DNA of 64,000 bases from Tetragenococcus halophilus (GTDB taxonomy: Bacteria; Bacillota; Bacilli; Lactobacillales; Enterococcaceae). The DNA lies in NCBI RefSeq assembly GCF_021474685.1, contig NZ_JAKEIT010000008.1:1-64000 (forward strand). Direction: 5' to 3'. The notes below the pieces were generated by a model. It ran no database searches, was not told the DNA's origin, and saw only the letters and a list, made by a program, of their open reading frames with translations. Positions 1 to 10,245 of the stretch are shown here, in pieces (position 1 is the stretch's first letter; each line of letters opens with the position of its first letter). Made by a program: the position numbers and the translations under genes.

Positions 1-2
1 AT

Positions 3-38
3 AAACCTTGTTAGATGTTTGCCCATCTAACAAGGTTT
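3..38 (-). terminator. Intrinsic terminator after pdhD
   Basis: A 15-bp perfect inverted repeat (arms 3-17 and 24-38, 6-nt loop) lies 10 nt past the pdhD stop codon. Both flanks are AT-rich, so it could work in both directions, but the gene it closes here is the minus-strand pdh operon. Confidence 0.8.
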
Positions 39-47
39 TATTAATTT

Positions 48-1454
48 TTACATATGGATAGGCATACCAAGCGCTAGTTCGGAAGCATCCATTGTAATTT
101 CGCCTAAAGAAGGGTGTGGATGAATCGTCAATGCAATGTCTTCTGCATTCATTCCAGATTCAATAGCCAACGCTAGTTCTGAAACCATATCAGATGCGCC
201 AACACCACCGATTTGAGCACCTATCAAAACGTTGTCTTCAACAGTGGTCACAAGACGAATGAAACCTTCTGTTTTATTCAAGGAAAGTGCCCGCCCGTTT
301 CCAGCAAATGGGAATTTATGTGCTTTAGCATCTAAACCAGCTTCTTTGGCTTCTGCAATAGTCATACCGACAGTTACAATTTCAGGATCTGTAAAAGCTA
401 CAGCTGGCATTGCTTTATAATCTACTGCAACTTTCTTACCAGAAATAGCTTCTGCAGCAATTTTTGCTTCATAGCTTGCTTTATGCGCTAAAGCAGCACC
501 AGCGACAACATCGCCGATAGCAAAAATGCTTTTCACATTTGTCCGACCTTGATTGTCAACTGGGATTAAGCCATGTTCGTCTATTTCAACACCAGCTTGT
601 TCTAATCCCATTTCGTCAGTATTAGGACGACGACCAACAGTAACCATGACATAATCAGCTGTTACTGATTCCTCTTTGCCATCAGCTTCGTAATTAACGG
701 TCACACTGTCACCATTGTCTACTGCTTCTTTAGCCATAGCGCTTGTCACAATGTGTACGCCTCTTTTATTAAAGTCATTTTCCACCAATTTAGCCAAATC
801 TTTTTCATAAGTTGGCAAAATTTGGGGTGTTCCTTCAAGAATCGTTACTTCAGCGCCGAGATTAGCATAAGCACTACCTAATTCAGCACCAATCACACCG
901 CCACCGATAATAACCAATTTTTCCGGCACTTGTTCTAAAGCTAAACCACCCGTTGAATCAATGACACGTCCACCAAATTTAAATCCAGGGATTTCAATAG
1001 GATGAGAACCTGTAGCAACAATCGCGTTGTTGAAAGTATAAGTTTGTGCTGAATCTGGATGAATAACACGCAAGCTATTTTCATCCACAAAGAAAGCTTC
1101 ACCTTCAATAACTTCCACCTTATTTTTCTTCAATAAGCCTTTAACACCGGAAGTTAATTTGTTTACAACTTCCTTTTCTTTCCATTCTTGTGTTTTACTA
1201 AAGTCAAGAGAAACATTTTCAGTTGAAACACCGAATGCTTCAGAGTCTTTCGCATCTTGATAATGATGACCTGCAGCAATCAATGCTTTAGAAGGAATAC
1301 AACCAACGTTTAAGCAAACACCACCGATATTTTCTCTTTCAATAATAGCAACTTTTTGTCCCATCTGGCTGGCCCGGATGGCAGCTACATAGCCACCTGG
1401 TCCTGAACCAACTACAACTGTATCTAACTCTATGGCAAAATCTCCAACGACCAT
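48..1454 (-). CDS. pdhD: Dihydrolipoamide dehydrogenase (E3 of pyruvate dehydrogenase)
   Basis: FAD flavoenzyme that reoxidises the dihydrolipoyl groups of E2 with NAD+. The 468-residue protein has the N-terminal FAD Rossmann motif [10 protein letters not shown] (about 17-26), the redox disulfide in [13 protein letters not shown] (C47 and C52), a second nucleotide-binding [10 protein letters not shown] and the C-terminal HPHPSLGE that supplies the active-site His-Glu pair. It is the last gene of pdhA-B-C-D. Its ATG lies 7 nt after the E2 stop, and the GGAAGG ribosome site sits inside the end of the E2 gene, suggesting translational coupling. The length is normal and no key residue is missing. 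Other lipoamide dehydrogenases look alike; context makes this the PDH one. Confidence 0.97.
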   Translation of the reverse strand: MVVGDFAIELDTVVVGSGPGGYVAAIRASQMGQKVAIIERENIGGVCLNVGCIPSKALIAAGHHYQDAKDSEAFGVSTENVSLDFSKTQEWKEKEVVNKLTSGVKGLLKKNKVEVIEGEAFFVDENSLRVIHPDSAQTYTFNNAIVATGSHPIEIPGFKFGGRVIDSTGGLALEQVPEKLVIIGGGVIGAELGSAYANLGAEVTILEGTPQILPTYEKDLAKLVENDFNKRGVHIVTSAMAKEAVDNGDSVTVNYEADGKEESVTADYVMVTVGRRPNTDEMGLEQAGVEIDEHGLIPVDNQGRTNVKSIFAIGDVVAGAALAHKASYEAKIAAEAISGKKVAVDYKAMPAVAFTDPEIVTVGMTIAEAKEAGLDAKAHKFPFAGNGRALSLNKTEGFIRLVTTVEDNVLIGAQIGGVGASDMVSELALAIESGMNAEDIALTIHPHPSLGEITMDASELALGMPIHM

Positions 1455-1461
1455 TTATTTA

Positions 1462-3072
1462 TCATCCTTCCATTAATAGTAACTCTGGATCGTTTAATAA
1501 GCGTTTAATATTATTCATTGCTGATTGCGCAGTTGCACCATCTACTAAGCGATGGTCAAAGCTCAATGAAAGTTTCATCATACGGCCTACTACGATTTCG
1601 CCTTCGTCACTAACGATCGGTTCTTGTTTGATTGTCCCTACACCTAAGATAGCTACTTCAGGGTAATTAATAACTGGGGTAAACCAAGTTCCACCGACAG
1701 ATCCAATGTTACTTACCGTGATAGAACCACCCCGCATATCTTGAGCTGACAACTTACCTTCTTGAGCAAGACCAGCTTTTTCATTAATTTCGTCTGCGAT
1801 AGCAAACATACCTTTACGATCAGCTTCTTTCACATTTGGCACATACAAACCATGATCGGTATCTGTAGCAATACCAATATTGTAATAATGTTTATAAACA
1901 ATTTCTTGGGCTGCATCATCAATTGAAGCATTCAAAACAGGGAATTTCTTCACGGTTGCTGTCAATGCTTTAACCACATATGGTAAGAAGGTTAATTTTG
2001 TACCATTTTCTTGTGCAATTGATTTAAATCTCTTCCGTTGATCCCAAAGTTTACTTACTTCTACTTCATCATGCAAAGTAACATGTGGTGCTGTGTGCTT
2101 GCTATTAGTCATTGATTTTGCAATGGCTTTACGAGTTGCCGTCATCTTCTCACGTGTTTCTAGATCAGATAAGTTAGAAGTGAATGGTTTAGCGGGTGCT
2201 GCTTTTTCTTCTGGTTGAGCAGCAGCTTGTGCTTCTGGTTCTTGACTTGGTGCAGCTTCTTGACCAGCACCAGACATAAAGCTTTCTACGTCTTCTTTTG
2301 TTACACGTCCGCCTTTACCGCTTGCGGTAACTTGTGTGATATCAACATCATTTTCCCGGGCGAACTGACGAACAGACGGCATTGCTAATACCCGTTTATT
2401 AGGATCAGAAGCTTCAACTACGCCTGTAGAGCCTGTAGTATCTGTACTTGGTTCTTCTGTTTTTCCACTAGCAGCTGGAGCGCTTGCTTTAGAAGTATTA
2501 TGTCCAGGTGCATCAATTTCTACTAATGTATCACCTACATTAGCTACAGTGCCTTCGTCTACTAAGATATTTTTAACCGTACCTGTAACTGGAGAAGGAA
2601 TTTCTTCTACAGACTTATCGTTTTGAATTTCAAGCAATGTATCATCTTCATTGATGGTATCGCCTGCTTTAACCATCCATTTCGCGATTTCGCCTTCTGC
2701 CATTCCTTCACCGATATCTGGTAATTTAAATTCATAAAATCCTTCTTCACCATATTCAGCATCTGCAGCTGGAGCTGCTGGACTTTGTTCTTCTTTTGGC
2801 GCAGAAGTTTCATCTGCACTATCATCTTCATAACCTTCTGCGTCGATTTCTACTAATGTATCACCAACGGCTGCAGTTGTTCCTTCATCAACTAAAATAT
2901 TTTTAATTGTTCCTGTAACTGGAGAAGGGATTTCTTCTACAGACTTATCATTTTGTACTTCAAGCAATGTATCGTCTTCATTGATCGTATCGCCAGGTTT
3001 AACCATCCATTTGACAATTTCACCTTCGGCAATCCCTTCACCGATATCTGGTAATTTAAATTGAAATGCCAT
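1462..3072 (-). CDS. pdhC: Dihydrolipoyl acetyltransferase (E2 of pyruvate dehydrogenase), two lipoyl domains
   Basis: Core of the PDH complex; it carries acetyl groups on lipoyl-lysine and passes them to CoA. Order in 536 residues: lipoyl domain 1 (about 4-79, lipoyl lysine K43 in QNDKS), acidic Ala/Pro-rich linker, lipoyl domain 2 (about 114-189, K153), a linker, the E1/E3-binding domain (about 228-267), a second Ala/Glu-rich linker, and the catalytic domain (about 306-536) with the DHRLVDG active-site motif. The two lipoyl domains are about 90 percent identical over 72 residues, so one arose by duplication inside the gene. A 109-nt spacer with a stem-loop separates it from pdhB, while pdhD follows almost directly. 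The start has an AGGAG site 8-9 nt upstream. Confidence 0.97.
   Translation of the reverse strand: MAFQFKLPDIGEGIAEGEIVKWMVKPGDTINEDDTLLEVQNDKSVEEIPSPVTGTIKNILVDEGTTAAVGDTLVEIDAEGYEDDSADETSAPKEEQSPAAPAADAEYGEEGFYEFKLPDIGEGMAEGEIAKWMVKAGDTINEDDTLLEIQNDKSVEEIPSPVTGTVKNILVDEGTVANVGDTLVEIDAPGHNTSKASAPAASGKTEEPSTDTTGSTGVVEASDPNKRVLAMPSVRQFARENDVDITQVTASGKGGRVTKEDVESFMSGAGQEAAPSQEPEAQAAAQPEEKAAPAKPFTSNLSDLETREKMTATRKAIAKSMTNSKHTAPHVTLHDEVEVSKLWDQRKRFKSIAQENGTKLTFLPYVVKALTATVKKFPVLNASIDDAAQEIVYKHYYNIGIATDTDHGLYVPNVKEADRKGMFAIADEINEKAGLAQEGKLSAQDMRGGSITVSNIGSVGGTWFTPVINYPEVAILGVGTIKQEPIVSDEGEIVVGRMMKLSLSFDHRLVDGATAQSAMNNIKRLLNDPELLLMEG
2509..3060 (-). repeat. Internal duplication: two lipoyl-domain coding units in pdhC
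   Basis: Bases 2839-3060 and 2509-2730 encode the two lipoyl domains. The proteins differ at about 7 of 72 positions and the DNA is visibly alike, including the stretch around each lipoyl lysine codon. The copies are separated by a linker of about 36 codons. Such direct repeats can recombine to change lipoyl-domain number. Confidence 0.85.
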
Positions 3073-3120
3073 TTTGATATCTCCTTTATTTAGCGTTCAT
3101 TTTACAAACAGACATTTTGA

Positions 3121-3158
3121 AGAGATAAGAGAAAGATAGCTCCCTTACTCTTATCTCT
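3121..3158 (-). promoter_or_regulatory. Stem-loop between pdhB and pdhC
   Basis: An 11-bp perfect stem (3121-3131 with 3148-3158, 16-nt loop) sits in the 109-nt spacer between E1-beta and E2. On the minus-strand transcript it is followed by UCAAAAUG, not a U-run, so it does not look like a strong terminator. An mRNA processing or stability element that sets the E1:E2 ratio is the likelier role; this is inference. Confidence 0.6.
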
Positions 3159-3181
3159 AAAAAACATCTTCAATTTTTTAT

Positions 3182-4159
3182 TTAGAAGTTTACAGTTTCT
3201 TTAACCTTTTCTTCAATATCCCCTGCATTTGGTAACCAAATACCTTCAGCTTGTCCGAATGGATAGATCGTATCTGGTGCTGAAACGCGTCCGATTGGTG
3301 CTTCTAATGAAAGGATCGCTTTTTCAGCAATTTCAGAAGAAATATTTGCAGCTACACCTGCTTGTTTTTGTGCTTCTTGCACAACCACAACACGATTCGT
3401 TTTTTCAACAGACGCAATGATTGTTTCATAATCAATTGGAGAAACTGTACGTAGATCAATAACTTCTGCGCTGATATTTTCTTTTTCCAGATTTTCTGCT
3501 GCCTTCAAAGCTTCACGTACCATAGCAGCATAAGTTACGATAGTTACATCGTTTCCTTCTTTGGCAATTCCAGCTTTATCTAATGGCACTTCATATTCGC
3601 CATCTGGAACTTCTTCGCGGAATGAACGATAAAGTTTCATATGTTCTAAGAAAACCACTGGGTCATTACTTCTAATAGAAGAAATAAGTAAACCTTTTGC
3701 ATCGTAAGGGTTAGAAGGGATAACCAAGCGTATACCAGGTGCTTGAGCGATCAATCCTTCTAAGTTATCAGAGTGTAACTCTGGAGTATGCACGCCGCCG
3801 CCAAATGGTGCGCGCAGTGTAATTGGTAAGTTACGAGTAGCTCCCATGCGATAACGTGTACGTGCGATTTGTCCAACAATTTCGTCCATTGCTTCAAATA
3901 CAAAGCCGAAAAATTGAATTTCAGGCACAGCTCGAAAGTCTTCTAAAGCTAACCCAAAAGATAAACCCATAATAGCTGACTCAGCTAATGGTGTATCAAA
4001 AACCCGATCTTCGCCGAATTTATCTTGTAAGTCAGCAGTAGCACGGAATACGCCACCGTTTTTACCAACGTCTTCACCAAAAACCAAGACATCTTCATCT
4101 TTTTCCAATTCAACAGCTAAGGCATCCGTGATTGCTTGAATCATTGTTTTTTGTGCCAT
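3182..4159 (-). CDS. pdhB: Pyruvate dehydrogenase E1 component, beta subunit
   Basis: Forms the alpha2beta2 thiamine-diphosphate E1 enzyme that decarboxylates pyruvate and acetylates lipoyl-E2. The 325-residue protein is full length and matches the family from [14 protein letters not shown] through [15 protein letters not shown] and the C-terminal transketolase-like domain (LRTVSPID, about 237-245). It follows pdhA by 2 nt, consistent with equimolar synthesis. E1-beta subunits of branched-chain complexes are related, but the neighbouring genes and the sequence fit PDH. Confidence 0.96.
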   Translation of the reverse strand: MAQKTMIQAITDALAVELEKDEDVLVFGEDVGKNGGVFRATADLQDKFGEDRVFDTPLAESAIMGLSFGLALEDFRAVPEIQFFGFVFEAMDEIVGQIARTRYRMGATRNLPITLRAPFGGGVHTPELHSDNLEGLIAQAPGIRLVIPSNPYDAKGLLISSIRSNDPVVFLEHMKLYRSFREEVPDGEYEVPLDKAGIAKEGNDVTIVTYAAMVREALKAAENLEKENISAEVIDLRTVSPIDYETIIASVEKTNRVVVVQEAQKQAGVAANISSEIAEKAILSLEAPIGRVSAPDTIYPFGQAEGIWLPNAGDIEEKVKETVNF

Positions 4160-4161
4160 GA

Positions 4162-5349
<1,188 letters not shown>

Positions 5350-5362
5350 TTAACCGCCTACA

Positions 5363-5389
5363 ATTATAAAATTATCATTTTTATGACAA
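5363..5389 (-). promoter_or_regulatory. Putative sigma-A promoter of the pdh operon
   Basis: On the minus strand TTGTCA (5384-5389) and a perfect TATAAT (5363-5368) are separated by 15 nt, shorter than the usual 17. The predicted start would leave a leader of about 90 nt before pdhA. Confidence 0.45.
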
Positions 5390-5461
5390 AAATACAAGTA
5401 AATTATTTATGAAAATTGTATTATTCCTGTTTTATAGCTGTAAAAAAATAAAGTTTTTTAA

Positions 5462-5493
5462 AAAAGTAAACGATTTAGGAAACGTTTGCTTTT
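5462..5493. promoter_or_regulatory. Dyad with a cre-like core upstream of the pdh promoter
   Basis: An 11-bp inverted repeat with one mismatch (5462-5472 and 5483-5493, 10-nt loop). Bases 5477-5490 loosely resemble a CcpA cre box, with two mismatches to the usual consensus. It lies about 75 nt upstream of the -35 of pdhA, in a 440-bp spacer that otherwise holds only the pdhA promoter and the mnaA terminator. Confidence 0.3.
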
Positions 5494-5624
5494 ACAAAAT
5501 GAGTTCGTGTCTTTTATCACAAAATTAGTACAGTTTTAAAAATGAAAGAAACAGATGAATCATCCTTATAAGTTTACTTCTCTTATATTACGTTATCTAA
5601 ATCACAAGCGAGAGCTTTCCTAAC

Positions 5625-5670
5625 AAAAGAAACTGTACAAACGCATCATTGTGTTTGTACAGTTTCTTTT
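5625..5670 (-). terminator. Intrinsic terminator after mnaA
   Basis: An 18-bp perfect stem (5625-5642 and 5653-5670, 10-nt loop) lies about 40 nt past the mnaA stop codon. On the minus strand its 3' arm ends in CTTTT. Confidence 0.85.
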
Positions 5671-5708
5671 CTCATTAGATATAATAGCTAACTTAAGTTT
5701 TTAAGTTT

Positions 5709-6821
5709 TTATATCTTGCTATCATTAAAATAATTATAAATACTATCTAAAATATATTTACTTGCAAAGCCATCACCGTATGGATTTTTTGCCTGTGCCA
5801 TCGCTGTGTGGATTCGCTGATCATTCAATAAAATCTTAGTTGATTGATATACTTCTTCTTCCTGAGTCCCTATCAGTTTTAAGGTCCCCGCCTCAATTCC
5901 TTCCGGACGTTCAGTAGTATCGCGTAAAACAAGTACCGGCACACCTAAGGAAGGGGCTTCTTCTTGTACTCCCCCAGAGTCGCTTAAAACTAAATAACTG
6001 TTAGCAATAAAATTGTGAAAATCAATTACCCCGAGAGGTTCGATCAACTGAACGTTCTTTAAATCAGCTAACTTTTCATTAGCAAGTTTACGTACTTGCG
6101 GATTTTTATGCATAGGAAAAACAATGGATACATCCGGAAATTCTTGAGCAATACGCCGTAGAGCAGAAAATACCTGAATCATAGGTGAGCCCAAATTTTC
6201 ACGACGATGCATAGTAAGCACCAATTGACGCTGGTCTGCTGATGCTAAAGAAGGTGCACTGTAATCTTTTCTTACAGTAAATTTCATCGCATCAATCGCG
6301 GTATTTCCAGTAACAACAATAGCTTTTTCAGGATGATTTTCTGCTAGTAAATTTTGTTTACTTTGTTCAGTTGGAGCGAAAAATAAATCAGCCAATACAT
6401 CGGTCATCTGCCGGTTCGCTTCTTCTGGAAACGGTGAGTACTTATTCCAAGTTCGCAAACCTGCTTCTACATGACCGATGCTCACTTGTTGATAAAAAGC
6501 TGCAGTCGCTGCCGCAAAAGTAGTCGTCGTATCCCCATGAACAAGTACCATATCAGGCTGTTCTTTTTGTAAAATCGGCTGTAAATCTAGCAAAACTTTC
6601 GTTGTGATATCTGTCAAGGTTTGACCTTGAGACATAATATCTAAATCATAATCAGCCTTGATATCAAAAATTTGTAATACCTGGTCTAACATATCTCGAT
6701 GTTGTGCGGTAATTACTGTTTTCGCTAAAAAACGCTCATCTTTTTTCAATGCGTTGACAACCGGCGCCATTTTGATTGCTTCAGGCCGTGTGCCAAATAT
6801 CGTCATTACTTTAATCGGCAT
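5709..6821 (-). CDS. mnaA: UDP-N-acetylglucosamine 2-epimerase (non-hydrolysing)
   Basis: Interconverts UDP-GlcNAc and UDP-ManNAc, a precursor for wall teichoic acid linkage units and surface polysaccharides. Family hallmarks are present: FGTRPEAIKMAPV at the N-terminus, HGDTTTTFAA, GHVEAGLRTWNKYSPFPEE and SDSGGVQEEAPSLG near the C-terminus. I choose ATG 6821 (MPIKVMTIFG, 370 aa): an upstream in-frame GTG at 6830 overlaps the GAGGTG ribosome site, which then lies 8 nt from this ATG. It follows guaC by about 50 nt with no terminator between, so they may be cotranscribed. No other polysaccharide genes are adjacent. It is often called wecB. Confidence 0.95.
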   Translation of the reverse strand: MPIKVMTIFGTRPEAIKMAPVVNALKKDERFLAKTVITAQHRDMLDQVLQIFDIKADYDLDIMSQGQTLTDITTKVLLDLQPILQKEQPDMVLVHGDTTTTFAAATAAFYQQVSIGHVEAGLRTWNKYSPFPEEANRQMTDVLADLFFAPTEQSKQNLLAENHPEKAIVVTGNTAIDAMKFTVRKDYSAPSLASADQRQLVLTMHRRENLGSPMIQVFSALRRIAQEFPDVSIVFPMHKNPQVRKLANEKLADLKNVQLIEPLGVIDFHNFIANSYLVLSDSGGVQEEAPSLGVPVLVLRDTTERPEGIEAGTLKLIGTQEEEVYQSTKILLNDQRIHTAMAQAKNPYGDGFASKYILDSIYNYFNDSKI

Positions 6822-6870
6822 CTCTTTCACCTCAGCATTATTCTACCAAACAAAATAAAAACAAGCCATG

Positions 6871-7857
6871 TTAAATTGTATCACCATTAAATATTGAATT
6901 TTTTACAATAGCATAATCTACAGTGCGGATAGAATCTAAGTCTTTGCCCCCTGCATAAGAAATCGCTGATTGTAAATCTTGTTGCATTTCGTTTAAAGTA
7001 TCTTGAAATGAACCCTTGTGTACGACCCAAATCTTTTTACCTTCAACATTTTTCTTCTCACCTTTTTGAAACTCAGAAGCAGAACCGAAATATTCTTTGT
7101 AAACTGTACCATTTTCAACTTTTGTTTCACCAGGCGATTCCTCGTGTCCTGCAAATAAAGAACCGATCATAACCATAGTGGAACCAAAGCGAACAGATTT
7201 GGCGATGTCACCATGAGTACGAATACCTCCGTCAGCAATAATCGGTTTTCTAGCTGCTTTTGAGCACCAATGTAGCGCAGCTAATTGCCAGCCGCCTGTA
7301 CCAAAACCTGTTTTTAATTTAGTAATACATACTTTTCCTGGACCGATACCAATTTTAGTTGCGTCAGCCCCTGCATTTTCTAATTCACGAACAGCTTCCG
7401 GTGTTCCTACATTTCCAGCAATAACAAAGGTTTGTGGTAGATTTTTCTTGATATATTGAATCATAGCGATCACTGAATTTGAATGCCCATGGGCAATATC
7501 AATAGTTATATAATCCGGAATAAGATTTTCTTTTGTTAGCTCGTCGATAAAAGTATACTCACCCTCTTTAACGCCGACACTAATAGAAGTAATGAGACCT
7601 TTTTTCTTCATTCTTTTTATAAATGGAATTCTTGCTTGCTCATCAAAACGATGCATAATATAAAAATAGCCATTTTCCGCCAAATGTTGCGAAATAGATT
7701 CATCTACAATCGTTTGCATATTTGCTGGAACAACTGGCATTTTAAATGTATGTTTTCCTAAAGTAACACTGGTGTCACATTCTGAGCGGCTGTCGACGAT
7801 ACATTTATTAGGTATTAATTGAATATCCTCATAATCAAACACTTGCATATCAAACAT
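6871..7857 (-). CDS. guaC: GMP reductase
   Basis: NADPH-dependent reductive deamination of GMP to IMP, linking guanine and adenine nucleotide pools. The TIM-barrel protein has the phosphate-binding/catalytic loop [18 protein letters not shown], whose Cys is the nucleophile, and the later [15 protein letters not shown]. It matches the long Firmicutes GuaC type, starting near [19 protein letters not shown] prefer ATG 7857 (328 aa) because GAGAGG is 9 nt upstream; the ATG at 7866 lies directly against that site. It sits with purB, purK and xpt in a purine-interconversion neighbourhood. Confidence 0.96.
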   Translation of the reverse strand: MFDMQVFDYEDIQLIPNKCIVDSRSECDTSVTLGKHTFKMPVVPANMQTIVDESISQHLAENGYFYIMHRFDEQARIPFIKRMKKKGLITSISVGVKEGEYTFIDELTKENLIPDYITIDIAHGHSNSVIAMIQYIKKNLPQTFVIAGNVGTPEAVRELENAGADATKIGIGPGKVCITKLKTGFGTGGWQLAALHWCSKAARKPIIADGGIRTHGDIAKSVRFGSTMVMIGSLFAGHEESPGETKVENGTVYKEYFGSASEFQKGEKKNVEGKKIWVVHKGSFQDTLNEMQQDLQSAISYAGGKDLDSIRTVDYAIVKNSIFNGDTI

Positions 7858-7951
7858 CGATAACATCCTCTCGCTTTATTCGTTATTTTTATCGAACCTC
7901 TAATAACTTAGCCTAAATTAAACTTTTTTGCAATTAAACTTTTACTTTTCT

Positions 7952-8006
7952 ATAAACAAAACAACCGATCGTTCGTTAATTACGAACAATCGGCTGCTTT
8001 GTTTAT
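7952..8006 (-). terminator. Intrinsic terminator of the purK-purB-aldo/keto reductase unit
   Basis: A long imperfect hairpin with outer arms 7952-7960 and 7998-8006 and an inner stem with CCGAT and GTTCGT segments. It overlaps the stop codon of the aldo/keto reductase gene. Confidence 0.75.
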
Positions 8007-8917
8007 GGTAAACCATTGCCAGCTGCGAGATAAAGTTGGTACCAGTCTTTTCGAGACAATTGAATTTCAGATGCTTGTGCGATCTCTTCAATTCTTTTGC
8101 TGTTCATTGTTCCTGCAATCAATTGCATATTCGCTGGATGACGTAAAACCCAGGCAGAGGCAAGTCCATTAGGTGTAGTATGATATTTTTCAGCTAATTC
8201 AGCTAATTTTTGGTTCAATTCAGGGAAGCGTTCATTATTGATAAAAACTTCTTTCACCGAACTAGCTTGATAAGGAGACCATGCTTGAATAGTCATATTT
8301 TCTAAGCGAGAAAATTCTAAAATTTCCCCGTCACGTTCACTGGCCTGCGTCTCTTTTCGGTTAACGTATAAGCCTTCATCAATCATGCCAGTATGCATTA
8401 AACCAAATTGTAATTGATTAGCTTCAAGAGGTTGCTTGACTGTCTTTTGCAACAACTTGACTTGCATAGGATTATGATTACTTACACCAAAATGCCGGAC
8501 TTTGCCTTGTGTTGCTAACTCATCAAAGGCAGCCGCAACTTCTTCAGGCTCCATTAATGTATCAGGACGATGCAAAAGTAGAGAGTCTAGGTAATCAGTT
8601 TGCAGACGTTTTAGACTTCCATTGACTGCTTGTACAATATGCTCTTTAGAAAAATCATACATTTCTCCAGGCACAATACCGCATTTTGATTGAATAAATA
8701 AATCTTCTCGCTTGATAGATGTCTTAGCTAAACTATTAGCAAACACTTGCTCGCATTCGCCGTTACCATAAATATCTGCATGGTCAAAAAATGTTATTCC
8801 GTTCTCTACTGCTGTTTGCAGCACTTTTTCTGCTTCTGTTGCAGAATTCATCCGCATACAGCCTAATATTACACTAGGGACTTCAATACCAGTTGAACCA
8901 AATTTCAGCTGTTTCAC
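8003..8917 (-). CDS. Aldo/keto reductase (YdhF-like)
   Basis: NAD(P)H-dependent (beta/alpha)8-barrel oxidoreductase of unknown substrate, 304 residues. The catalytic tetrad is intact: D45 and Y50 in FDHADIYG, K78 in QSKCG and H116 in LLLHRPD. The C-terminal cofactor-binding region (LIAGTMNSKRIEE) is typical. It starts 14 nt after purB and precedes a strong terminator, so it is the distal gene of a purK-purB-AKR operon. Nothing in the sequence ties it to purine chemistry. Confidence 0.9.
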   Translation of the reverse strand: MKQLKFGSTGIEVPSVILGCMRMNSATEAEKVLQTAVENGITFFDHADIYGNGECEQVFANSLAKTSIKREDLFIQSKCGIVPGEMYDFSKEHIVQAVNGSLKRLQTDYLDSLLLHRPDTLMEPEEVAAAFDELATQGKVRHFGVSNHNPMQVKLLQKTVKQPLEANQLQFGLMHTGMIDEGLYVNRKETQASERDGEILEFSRLENMTIQAWSPYQASSVKEVFINNERFPELNQKLAELAEKYHTTPNGLASAWVLRHPANMQLIAGTMNSKRIEEIAQASEIQLSRKDWYQLYLAAGNGLP

Positions 8918-8931
8918 TATTATTTCCTCCT

Positions 8932-10230
8932 TTAATTATCTAAACCTACACGTTTAAAAATCTCATCAACATTTTTTAAATGATAACGATAATCAAAAGC
9001 ATCATCTAAGTCTTCTTTGGATAACACATTCGTAATGTCAACGTCTTTTTCTAACAAAGAACGAAAATCTGTTTGCTCGTCCCATGCTTGTGCTGTTTTT
9101 GGTTGAATTAAGTCATAAGCTTCTTCGCGAGTCATGCCATGATCAATTAATTTTAACAATACATGTTGACTGTAAATCAGCCCATAAGTTGCATCCATAT
9201 TTTTTTTCATATTTTCTGGTAATACAGTAAGGTTTTCCAAAATGTTTGTAAATCGTGTCAGCATATAGTCAAGTAAGATCGTTGTATCCGGTAAGATAAC
9301 TCTTTCTGCTGAGGAATGAGAGATATCGCGTTCATGCCATAAAGTAACATCTTCATAAGCGGTGATAACATGACCACGAATAACGCGAGCTAAACCGGCC
9401 ATGTTTTCAGAACCGATCGGGTTTCTTTTATGCGGCATAGCTGAAGAACCCTTTTGTCCTTTGGAGAAAAATTCTTCAACCTCACGTGTTTCCGATTTTT
9501 GCAGCCCCCGAATTTCTGTGCCAAATTTTTCAATACTGGTTGCAACTAGTGCCATACTTGCAATATATTCAGCATGCAGATCTCGTGGCAAAACTTGAGT
9601 AGAAATATCTTGTGCACGTAAGCCTAACTTCTCACACACATATTGTTCAACAAATGGTGGTGTATTCGCAAATGTTCCTACAGCACCACTTATTTTACCA
9701 GCTTCTACCCCACTAGCAGCATGCTCAAAACGTTCAATATGACGTTTCACTTCTGCATACCATAAAGCTAGTTTCAAGCCAAAAGTCGTAGGTTCGGCAT
9801 GAACACCATGAGTCCGCCCCATCATAACCGTGTACTTATATTCTTTAGCCTTTGCAGCAATGACCTCAGCGAATTTTTTTAAATCTTGACGTAAGATTTC
9901 ATTGGCTTGTTTCATTAAATAACCATAAGATGTATCAACAACGTCAGTAGAGGTTAACCCATAATGAATCCATTTGCTCTCTTCCCCTAAGGACTCAGAA
10001 ACCGCTCTGGTAAAACTTACCACGTCATGTTTAGTTTGTGCTTCAATTTCTTGGATTCGCGATATATCAAAAGAAGCCTTGTCCTTGATCTTTTTCATAT
10101 CTTCTTGCGGAATTTCTCCTAACTCCGTCCAAGCCTCGTCTGCTAGAATTTCAACAGCAAGCCATGCATTATAACGATTCTCATCTGACCAAATCTTTCC
10201 CATCTCTTTACGAGTATAACGATCTAACAT
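8932..10230 (-). CDS. purB: Adenylosuccinate lyase
   Basis: Cleaves SAICAR in purine synthesis and adenylosuccinate in the IMP-to-AMP branch, releasing fumarate. The 432-residue protein carries the fumarase-superfamily signature [15 protein letters not shown] (about 262-276) with the mobile-loop serine, plus TSTDVVDT and [11 protein letters not shown]. It is full length, starting [14 protein letters not shown]. It follows the purK-like gene by 15 nt. The second activity is needed even in a salvage-only cell, which may explain why purB stays conventional while purK has decayed. Confidence 0.97.
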   Translation of the reverse strand: MLDRYTRKEMGKIWSDENRYNAWLAVEILADEAWTELGEIPQEDMKKIKDKASFDISRIQEIEAQTKHDVVSFTRAVSESLGEESKWIHYGLTSTDVVDTSYGYLMKQANEILRQDLKKFAEVIAAKAKEYKYTVMMGRTHGVHAEPTTFGLKLALWYAEVKRHIERFEHAASGVEAGKISGAVGTFANTPPFVEQYVCEKLGLRAQDISTQVLPRDLHAEYIASMALVATSIEKFGTEIRGLQKSETREVEEFFSKGQKGSSAMPHKRNPIGSENMAGLARVIRGHVITAYEDVTLWHERDISHSSAERVILPDTTILLDYMLTRFTNILENLTVLPENMKKNMDATYGLIYSQHVLLKLIDHGMTREEAYDLIQPKTAQAWDEQTDFRSLLEKDVDITNVLSKEDLDDAFDYRYHLKNVDEIFKRVGLDN

Positions 10231-10245
10231 ATTTTTCTCCCTTAC

